This document shows positions 6,635-11,291 of a DNA stretch of 11,291 bases, piece after piece. Under the pieces are notes generated by a model, which saw only the letters and a list, made by a program, of their open reading frames with translations, was not told the origin of the DNA and made no database searches. Numbering within the stretch: the first letter of the stretch is position 1; every line of letters begins with the position of its first letter. Source of the DNA: Planctomycetota bacterium (GTDB taxonomy: Bacteria; Planctomycetota; UBA1135). The stretch is taken from contig DNPI01000022.1 in NCBI GenBank assembly GCA_003501525.1, positions 1-11,291 of the forward strand, read 5' to 3'. The position numbers and the translations under genes are program-made.

Positions 6635-7165
6635 CTAAGAATCCATTTCCCGAGCAAGAGCGCTTACCGCTTCTTGAATTCTTTTTTGAGCAGTTTCTTC
6701 GCTTACGCCGAGTTTTTTTCCGATTTCAAAATCACCTAAGCCCTCGAAATAGTGCATGACAATAACGTCTCTTTCTTGACTGGCTAGCTGACCAAGTGCT
6801 TTCTCCATACTGTCGAGCTCGCTGAATTCTTCAAGTATGGTTCCAGACAATTCCCCCACCACTTCTTTTGCCTTTTCCTTGTGGCGGATGATTTTTTCCC
6901 CAACAATTTTATTAAGCCAGTGCCGAAACTCGCCTTCTGTCGAAAAGGTTCGGCCCTCTGCCTCTTGGACGGCTTCAAGGAAGACGCTTTGAACCACATC
7001 AACCGTTTGAATCTTGTTACGCATCTCAGGCTCGAGGCGAATGTGGACTGCGGGGACTAGTTTTTCCCAATAACGATCCCAAAGCTCTTCAGCGGCAGAA
7101 GAATCTCCCCCTCGAGCGGCTTCAAGATCCTGGAGGGTTTGGGAAAAGTTAGAGGGTTGATTCAT
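6635..7165 (-). CDS. ECF-like sigma-70 family RNA polymerase sigma factor (planctomycete-type)
   Basis: A 176-residue two-domain sigma factor. Region 2 spans about residues 20-97 (RYWEKLVPAVHIRLEPEMRN, then the TVDVVQSVFLEA helix that binds the -10 element and core polymerase, then EFRHWLNKIVGEKIIRHKEK). Region 4 spans about 118-172, with the helix-turn-helix LGDFEIGKKLGVSEETAQKR preceded by LASQERDVIVMHYFEGL. The 'DVVQxVFLEA' pattern and the long linker resemble the ECF-like sigma factors expanded in Planctomycetota. ATG at 7165 is 7 bp after the stop of the HIT gene, so it is probably co-transcribed with it. No anti-sigma factor or membrane partner lies next to it in this window; FIST is the convergent neighbour. 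Target promoters are unknown. Confidence 0.88.
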   Translation of the reverse strand: MNQPSNFSQTLQDLEAARGGDSSAAEELWDRYWEKLVPAVHIRLEPEMRNKIQTVDVVQSVFLEAVQEAEGRTFSTEGEFRHWLNKIVGEKIIRHKEKAKEVVGELSGTILEEFSELDSMEKALGQLASQERDVIVMHYFEGLGDFEIGKKLGVSEETAQKRIQEAVSALAREMDS

Positions 7166-7172
7166 GGCGATT

Positions 7173-7517
7173 TCAGCCGGGGGGCCATGTCATTTTCCGG
7201 CCACCGAGAACGTGGAAATGAAGGTGAAAGATTGTTTGCCCACCGTGGTCCCCTATGTTGGTGACCACCCTATAGCCATCTTCCGCTATCCCCTCTTGCT
7301 CAGCGACTTTGGCGCAAACGCGAAGGCAGTGGCCGAGAAGCGCACAATCTTCTTCGCCAGCGTGTTTGATGCTTTGAATAGGGCTTCTGGGTATTACAAG
7401 AACATGGGATGGCGCCTGGGGGGTTATGTCGCGAAAAGCAATGGCGAGCTCGTCTTCAAAAAGGATGTCCGCCGGTGTTTCTCCGCTAAGGATTTTTGAA
7501 AAAATCGTTTCTGTCAT
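7173..7517 (-). CDS. HIT family (histidine triad) nucleotide-binding protein, HINT-like
   Basis: A 114-residue cytoplasmic nucleotide hydrolase/transferase of the HINT branch, which cleaves AMP from aminoacyl-adenylates, phosphoramidates and similar P-N or P-O bonds. The whole chain fits the family length: IFSKILSGETPADILFEDE at the N-terminus, the TPQAPSHVLVIPR nucleotide-binding stretch, and the triad HLHFHV with H98, H100 and H102, followed by LGGRKMTWPPG. The canonical C-terminus is intact. ATG at 7517 overlaps the Trm112-like stop by ATGA (7514-7517), so the two are coupled translationally. HINT proteins are housekeeping enzymes with broad substrates; the link with a sigma factor here is positional only. 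Confidence 0.95.
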   Translation of the reverse strand: MTETIFSKILSGETPADILFEDELAIAFRDITPQAPSHVLVIPRSPIQSIKHAGEEDCALLGHCLRVCAKVAEQEGIAEDGYRVVTNIGDHGGQTIFHLHFHVLGGRKMTWPPG

Positions 7518-7732
7518 TTGTTTATGTGGCGCTTCATCAGTGCTTTCCAGGTTTCGAGGTTGAGCGCTTCCCCCTCTTCGCGCAGGAGAACGGGTATTTT
7601 CCCGTCTAATATTGGATATGCCAGCCGTGTCTCTTCGTCCGTGGAAACAAGCGAATCGTCTTCCTGGACTAGGGGCGCCCCACTTACAGGGCAGCGCAAT
7701 ATGGAAAGCAAATCGGGGTTGATTCTTGGCAT
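7514..7732 (-). CDS. Trm112-like small protein (YcaR/UPF0434 type)
   Basis: A 72-residue protein matching the bacterial Trm112-like pattern: DLLSILRCPVSGAPL (7-21) followed by AYPILDGKIPVLLREE (38-53). The family folds as a small zinc-ribbon-derived domain that in eukaryotes and archaea activates methyltransferases; the bacterial role is poorly known. Only one cysteine (C14) remains, and the usual CPxC pair reads CPVS, so zinc binding through a Cys4 site is excluded. GAGG lies 3 nt before the ATG at 7732, closer than ideal. The gene follows the porin by 33 bp and overlaps the HIT gene. Annotation by pattern only; sure of family, unsure of function. Confidence 0.8.
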   Translation of the reverse strand: MPRINPDLLSILRCPVSGAPLVQEDDSLVSTDEETRLAYPILDGKIPVLLREEGEALNLETWKALMKRHINK

Positions 7733-7765
7733 TAACCTCGATTCTACGATTCTGGAGGCAGTTAT

Positions 7766-8836
7766 TTAGAAGTCATAGGCAAATCGAACAGCGGCAACCG
7801 ATTCACTGGCCCCGGCCTCTCTTTCGATTTGCGTCGTGTCAACCATGATGCGGGTGTATTTGTCTATGTACCAATTAAGACCTATTGCTAAAGAGGACTC
7901 GCTGGCCCCCCCGAACTCGGAAAAATCCCATGAACCATGACGGGCCGCAACCTCCCACGCGCCAGCATCGGCGCCCTTCACGCGGTCAAAGGCCCCTGAG
8001 GATGTTTTGTAGGCGCGGTGCTGGTCTCCCATAAACCAGCTTGCCTGAATGGACGTCCCCGCGGCAGTGTTCCCAGAGACATCCCCTTTGGCGCTCAAGG
8101 ATTCGGCCATAATGCTAAGAGGGCCGTCAGTCCAGGCGAGTTCGATGCCAATCGTTGTTGGGTCTGCAACAGTCAGGGCCTCACTGCCGGTTAAATGGCT
8201 GCCTGGGTAGAACTTGATCTCCTTGGACCCATCACGAGTGTTCCAGGATAGGCCGAGGTGAACAAGGTTTTTGCCTTTTGCGGCGTAGCTTGGGCGGTAC
8301 ACGAATCTTCCCGCGAGAGAGGTTGCATTTTCGTCATTGCCGGCCCCGTAAGGATCTGAGTCGTAGAAGTATCCGAACTGCCAAGTCATCGCATCGGTTG
8401 AGTTGGAGAGCATGATCCCATGGTTTCGGAAGGGAGCCCAGCCACTAGTGATAGACCGCTCCATGAAAGTAATGAACCGGGAGGAGGTCATTTCATCCAG
8501 CCCCATTGGTTCCTTAAAGTGTCCCACCGTCACGGACGCGGGCAAGAGACCTTCCATCTTTAGGTATGCGTCAGCAAATTTTGCATCTTGGTCTCCATCG
8601 CTGGCGTCCTCACCGCTCCCAAAGTCCACCTCTACCTTGTAGGAATTGCCCTCAGAGAGGTCTCCCTTAACGCCCATGCGAACCCGCCGAAATTCAACGC
8701 CTTCTCCTGCGCCCTCTTTGTGGCCGAGGGTGAAGTCGCTTTGTAGTCGCCCAAAAACAGTAGTGGATTTTTCTACCGGTTTTTGGTCCTGAGCAAGGGG
8801 CATTGCGGAAAAAAGGAGGAGGGTTATCAGATTCAT
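7766..8836 (-). CDS. Phosphate-selective porin-like outer-membrane protein (OprO/OprP family)
   Basis: A 356-residue beta-barrel protein. Residues 1-15 form a short signal peptide that ends in AMPLA before QDQK; it lacks the usual N-terminal lysine or arginine. The mature chain has alternating amphipathic strands (for example GVEFRRVRMGVKGDL, NSYKVEVDFG, ASVTVGHFKEPMGLDEMTSSRFITFMER, MTWQFGYFYDSD, LAIGLNWYIDKYTRIMVDTTQ). The last residues, VRFAYDF, end in the terminal phenylalanine recognised by the BAM machinery. The GHFKEPMGLDEMTSS...FMERS segment is characteristic of the OprO/OprP family, anion channels induced by phosphate starvation in Pseudomonas. The gene is divergent from phoB/phoR/pstS and has a candidate Pho box upstream, which supports a phosphate role. 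Some family members carry other anions, so selectivity is inferred. No Shine-Dalgarno site precedes the ATG. Confidence 0.87.
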   Translation of the reverse strand: MNLITLLLFSAMPLAQDQKPVEKSTTVFGRLQSDFTLGHKEGAGEGVEFRRVRMGVKGDLSEGNSYKVEVDFGSGEDASDGDQDAKFADAYLKMEGLLPASVTVGHFKEPMGLDEMTSSRFITFMERSITSGWAPFRNHGIMLSNSTDAMTWQFGYFYDSDPYGAGNDENATSLAGRFVYRPSYAAKGKNLVHLGLSWNTRDGSKEIKFYPGSHLTGSEALTVADPTTIGIELAWTDGPLSIMAESLSAKGDVSGNTAAGTSIQASWFMGDQHRAYKTSSGAFDRVKGADAGAWEVAARHGSWDFSEFGGASESSLAIGLNWYIDKYTRIMVDTTQIEREAGASESVAAVRFAYDF

Positions 8837-8976
8837 GTTTTTTGTGTTTAAACCGAACTTGACCTGAATCGTAGATTGCCCCGGTGAAGAGACCGTGAGG
8901 GCAGGAAGGATTTATACGGAAGCGTCCAAATGGGCTAGCGAGTCCTTTAAGGGCTTGGGACAATGCTCCCCTAGGA
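8837..8976. other. Divergent intergenic region between porin and phoB-like gene
   Basis: This 140-bp region separates the porin and response regulator. Apart from the candidate Pho box it holds a possible -10 for the plus strand (TATACG within 8912-8919) without a good -35. AGGA (8973-8976) directly abuts the phoB ATG, too close for normal Shine-Dalgarno pairing. No second Pho box is visible facing phoB, so autoregulation of the two-component system would have to come from the same site. No small ORF is credible here. Confidence 0.4.
8868..8900 (-). promoter_or_regulatory. Candidate Pho box and -10 element of the porin promoter
   Basis: Read on the minus strand, positions 8900-8883 give CCTCACG-GTCT-CTTCACC: two 7-bp half-sites with a 4-bp spacer, an 11-bp period as in PhoB sites. 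Nine nucleotides further on is TACGAT (8873-8868), four of six matches to TATAAT. No -35 hexamer is needed at PhoB-activated promoters. Transcription would begin near 8861, leaving a leader of about 25 nt before the porin ATG. It matches 12 of 18 positions with the candidate site before pstS. The half-sites share the TCAC/T core with the E. coli Pho box but not its 5' bases. Confidence 0.5.
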
Positions 8977-9666
8977 ATGAATAAAAAAATACTGATCGTA
9001 GAAGATGACCCGGATTTGTCTGAGGTTCTATGCGCAACCTTCCAGAGGGAGGGGTTCAGGGTTTTGAGTGCTCGGGACGGAGATCAAGCCTTAGCCCTTG
9101 TCTTTCGGGAAGGGCCAGACATTGTCGTCCTAGACCTTATGATTCCTGGCCCGGATGGGCTGGAGGTGTGCCGAAAAATTAGAGAGAACGCGCTCACGGC
9201 GGCCATTCCTGTTTTAATGCTTACTGCTCGTGCGGAGGAAACGGATGTGGTGGTTGGTTTAGAAATGGGGGCGGATGATTATGTTCGCAAGCCCGCTGCT
9301 CCGCGTGAATTGGTTGCCCGGGTTAAGACCCTTCTTCGTCGCGCGACAAATGTGCCGGAGGAAGGGGAGAGAATAAGGTCCTTTCGCGACCTAGTGATTG
9401 ACCCAGCACGGTTTGAGGCAAGAGTTGGGGGCAAAAACATTGTTTTAACCCCTATGGAATTCCGCCTTTTATACACATTTGTTGGAGTCCCCGGCAGGGT
9501 CTTTAGGCGGCAGGAGTTACTGGATGCTTCCGTGGATCCGGGAGTAGTGGTAGACGAAAGAAACATTGACACACATGTCAAGTCATTGCGGAAGAAGCTG
9601 GGCTCCATTGGGGAGAAGATCGAAACAATACGTGGCGTTGGCTACAAGATTTCTGATTACGATTAG
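8977..9666 (+). CDS. phoB: PhoB-like response regulator, OmpR family
   Basis: A 229-residue transcription factor. The receiver domain (1-120) has the acidic pocket E9/D10/D11, phospho-acceptor D53 (VVLDLMIPG), T83 (LMLTARAE) and K105 (YVRKP), so phosphorylation chemistry is intact. The C-terminal winged-helix domain (about 130-226) shows VLTPMEFRLLYTF, GRVFRRQELLDA, the recognition helix region VVDERNIDTHVKSLRKKLG and the wing IETIRGVGYKI. This is the PhoB/OmpR pattern. Assignment as PhoB rests on the company: PhoR-like kinase 3 bp downstream, pstS next and a phosphate-selective porin divergent. It would bind the direct repeats noted before the porin and pstS. The alternative of another OmpR-type regulator is unlikely in this context. 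Confidence 0.9.
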   Translation: MNKKILIVEDDPDLSEVLCATFQREGFRVLSARDGDQALALVFREGPDIVVLDLMIPGPDGLEVCRKIRENALTAAIPVLMLTARAEETDVVVGLEMGADDYVRKPAAPRELVARVKTLLRRATNVPEEGERIRSFRDLVIDPARFEARVGGKNIVLTPMEFRLLYTFVGVPGRVFRRQELLDASVDPGVVVDERNIDTHVKSLRKKLGSIGEKIETIRGVGYKISDYD

Positions 9667-9669
9667 CCA

Positions 9670-10785
9670 ATGTTTCTGCATCCATTCCTTGTTTGTTTAG
9701 TGGCGCTTGCTTTCGTGGCAGTCGTTTTTTGGGGCCACCGAAAGCGCTCGAAAATCGAGCCAGGGAGTGCCCTGAAGCAAGCGGCTGAACAGCTCGAGGA
9801 GGGTGTTTTGGTGATTGGGGTTGATGGCGCCCCACAGCTAATGAGTGGCCCGGCGCGTCGCCTTTTGGGCTGGCGTGATGGAGAGGGCCTCCCGAATCCC
9901 TTGCGCCGACTTCTTGATTCACCTACGGGGTCGCTCACACTAAAACCCGTTGTCCTTCCAGGCGCCAATGACCAGGTGGTGGAGGCTTCTGTGCTGCCGG
10001 CCCGATCTGGCCGGCGCATAATAATTCTCCGGGATATTGGGGAAACCATGGCGCTTGATGCGACAAGACGAGATTTTGTCGCCAATACCTCGCACGAGCT
10101 CCGAACCCCTATCGCGGCAATTTCTGGTTTACTCGATCTCCTCGAGGGCGCCGAGGGCGATTATGCCGCCGATTTGCTGGCTAGGGCCCAGCGCAGAGCC
10201 GCCGCTCTTGGCCAGATGGTGGAAGATCTCTTGAGCCTCGCACGGGCAGAGAGCCCGGACTGGGCTTTGCGACCAGAGGCAATAAACGTTTCAGCCCTTT
10301 TTGAGCAGCTCAATGATCGCTTTTCTCCTTTGGCGGACAAAAACCCCAAGACTGCTTTGGGCTTTGAGTCGACTGTCGATGAGCTGGAGGCGGACCCATC
10401 GGCCCTCGAAACAGTTTTGGCAAACCTTATTGATAATGCCTTGACGCATACAGAAGAGGGTTCTGTGCAGGTGTCTACAAGTTTGGCCGAGGATGGGACC
10501 CTCTCTTTTTGGGTGAAAGACACGGGCAGTGGAATTTCTTCAGAGATAGCCCCGCGAATATATGAGCGATTTTTTAGAGGGGATTGTTGTTCCTTTTCGC
10601 AGCATTCTTTATCCCAAGGGGACAAGTCTGAAAGCCGTGGCGCAAGTACGGGTACCGGCCTTGGGCTATCCATTGTGAACCACCTTGTTTCCCGCATGAG
10701 GGGCCGCATAGGCTTCAACAGCACGGAGGGGGAGGGAACAACTTTCCAGGTGGAATTGCCGCCTCAGGGGGGCAAGACCCTTTAG
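9670..10785 (+). CDS. phoR: PhoR-like sensor histidine kinase
   Basis: A 371-residue membrane histidine kinase, partner of the regulator encoded 3 bp upstream. One N-terminal membrane helix (about 4-22) is followed by a basic stop (HRKRSK); there is no periplasmic loop, as expected if the signal comes from the Pst transporter and PhoU. A PAS-like region (about 35-125) precedes the HisKA domain with phospho-acceptor H142 (RRDFVANTSHELRTPIAAI). The ATPase domain has the N box (LANLIDNALTHT, N256), G1 (DTGSG 284-288), F box (IYERFFRGD) and G2 (GTGLGLSIVNHL from 328). The ATP lid between F box and G2 is about ten residues longer than usual (CCSFSQHSLSQGDKSESRGAS, 306-326). ATG at 9670 has no Shine-Dalgarno site; translational coupling to phoB is likely. 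Confidence 0.9.
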   Translation: MFLHPFLVCLVALAFVAVVFWGHRKRSKIEPGSALKQAAEQLEEGVLVIGVDGAPQLMSGPARRLLGWRDGEGLPNPLRRLLDSPTGSLTLKPVVLPGANDQVVEASVLPARSGRRIIILRDIGETMALDATRRDFVANTSHELRTPIAAISGLLDLLEGAEGDYAADLLARAQRRAAALGQMVEDLLSLARAESPDWALRPEAINVSALFEQLNDRFSPLADKNPKTALGFESTVDELEADPSALETVLANLIDNALTHTEEGSVQVSTSLAEDGTLSFWVKDTGSGISSEIAPRIYERFFRGDCCSFSQHSLSQGDKSESRGASTGTGLGLSIVNHLVSRMRGRIGFNSTEGEGTTFQVELPPQGGKTL

Positions 10786-10802
10786 CTGCTCGTGTGGGCA
10801 GC
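10785..10802 (+). terminator. Hairpin immediately after phoR (weak terminator or attenuator)
   Basis: GCTGCTC (10785-10791) pairs with GGGCAGC (10796-10802), one G-U pair, loop GTGT; it begins at the last base of the phoR stop codon. There is no T run after it, so it is not a standard intrinsic terminator. It may partly separate phoBR from pstS transcription or protect the 3' end. Confidence 0.35.
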
Positions 10803-10830
10803 CGGCAGAGTCACCAGACATTCTCGGGTT

Positions 10831-10863
10831 CTTCACGGAGCCTTCATTTGCTCGGCTTAACCT
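10831..10863 (+). promoter_or_regulatory. Candidate Pho box and -10 element of the pstS promoter
   Basis: CTTCACG-GAGC-CTTCATT (10831-10848) is a direct repeat with an 11-bp period, like PhoB binding sites. After 9 nt comes TAACCT (10858-10863), a weak -10 of the TAnnnT type. The arrangement and spacing are the same as upstream of the porin, and 12 of 18 positions agree. A start about 7 nt after the hexamer would fall on the A of the pstS ATG (10870), which has no Shine-Dalgarno site, so the mRNA may be leaderless. Confidence 0.5.
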
Positions 10864-10869
10864 TCTTGT

Positions 10870-11291
10870 ATGAATTCTTTAAAGACCTTGATTGGAGCCG
10901 CGGCGTTGGTTTTAACTGGCACCCTTTTTTCTTGTGGTGGTGGAGCCAACAAAGGTAATTACATTCAAAACAAAGGGAGCGACACTTTGGTTAATGTTGC
11001 TCAGGCTTGGGCGGAAGAATATGGAAAGGTAAATTCAGAAATTGTGGTGGCGGTCACGGGCGGCGGATCAGGAACAGGGATTTCGGCGATGATTAATGGC
11101 ACCGTAGACATCGCGAACTCCAGTCGGAAGATGAAAGACAGGGAACTCCAGGCTGCCGAGGCCAACGGTATCCACCCCATGGAACATGTAGTTGGATTTG
11201 ACGCTTTAGCTGTTTATGTGCACACAAGTAATCCGATTGAGAGCATTACGCTTGAGGATTTGGCGGGCATTTATGGAGAAGGTGGTGACAT
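10870..11291 (+). CDS. pstS: PstS phosphate-binding lipoprotein, 3' end outside window
   Basis: The first 140 codons are visible. The N-terminus has K5, a hydrophobic stretch (7-20) and lipobox LFSC with C22 as the predicted lipidated cysteine, so the protein is a membrane-tethered lipoprotein that delivers phosphate to PstCA. The mature part begins with NKGSDTLVNVAQAWAEEY (34-51) and continues with AVTGGGSGTGISAMINGTVDIANSSRKM (61-88); both are phosphate-contacting loops of the PstS/PBP-like family. VGFDALAVYVHTSNPIESITLEDLAGIYG is also typical. The start was chosen because ATG 10870 gives the complete lipoprotein signal. The gene follows phoR by 84 bp with its own candidate Pho box; pstCAB and phoU are expected beyond the window. 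Confidence 0.92.
   Translation, partial: MNSLKTLIGAAALVLTGTLFSCGGGANKGNYIQNKGSDTLVNVAQAWAEEYGKVNSEIVVAVTGGGSGTGISAMINGTVDIANSSRKMKDRELQAAEANGIHPMEHVVGFDALAVYVHTSNPIESITLEDLAGIYGEGGD

Noticed and set aside
7735..7760. AGAATCG repeated twice between porin and Trm112-like gene
   Set aside because: Two 7-bp copies 8 bp apart are too short and too few to support an operator or an RNA element.
8859..8887. TTGACC as a -35 box for a plus-strand promoter of phoB
   Set aside because: At 17 bp spacing the expected -10 position reads CGGTGA, with no resemblance to TATAAT.
10161..10724. 187-codon minus-strand frame inside phoR
   Set aside because: Antisense to the conserved kinase domain; its Ser/Arg-rich product reflects the codon use of phoR.

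Overview
The window holds eleven protein-coding genes (two cut by the window edges) and short intergenic control regions. There is no rRNA, tRNA, CRISPR array or recognisable insertion sequence. Signal peptides, an outer-membrane porin, a phosphate-binding lipoprotein and an inner-membrane ABC system with a large extracytoplasmic domain indicate a diderm (Gram-negative) bacterium. The sigma factor resembles the ECF-like factors common in Planctomycetota. Together with a thioredoxin/NHL-repeat protein and weak use of Shine-Dalgarno sites, this makes a planctomycete or another PVC-group bacterium plausible, but taxonomy is an inference.

Layout. 1-2714 (minus): a bifunctional 3-hydroxyacyl-CoA dehydrogenase/enoyl-CoA hydratase in the 'dehydrogenase first' order, followed after 6 bases by a secreted thioredoxin-like/NHL-repeat protein that runs off the left edge. 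2775-5349 (plus): an operon with ATGA overlaps, made of an ABC ATPase, a MacB/FtsX-type permease with a histidine-rich stretch, and a membrane-anchored DUF3299 protein. This looks like a metal (possibly zinc) transport module. 5411-6589 (plus): a FIST-domain sensory protein that may be co-transcribed. 6635-8836 (minus), in transcription order: a phosphate-selective-porin-like protein, a Trm112-like small protein, a HIT-family protein and an ECF-like sigma factor, closely packed and possibly one operon. 8977 to the end (plus): a PhoB-like response regulator, a PhoR-like histidine kinase and the start of PstS.

The right third is a phosphate-starvation locus. The sensor kinase and regulator sit between a porin promoter and a pstS promoter. 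Both promoters carry the same 18-bp pattern: two YTCAY-core half-sites on an 11-bp period, 9 nt before a TAnnnT hexamer. These are good candidate Pho boxes. If so, the ECF sigma factor downstream of the porin may belong to the Pho regulon. The most novel-looking assembly is the His-rich ABC transporter plus DUF3299 protein plus FIST sensor. The first 656 bases differ clearly in codon use from the rest.
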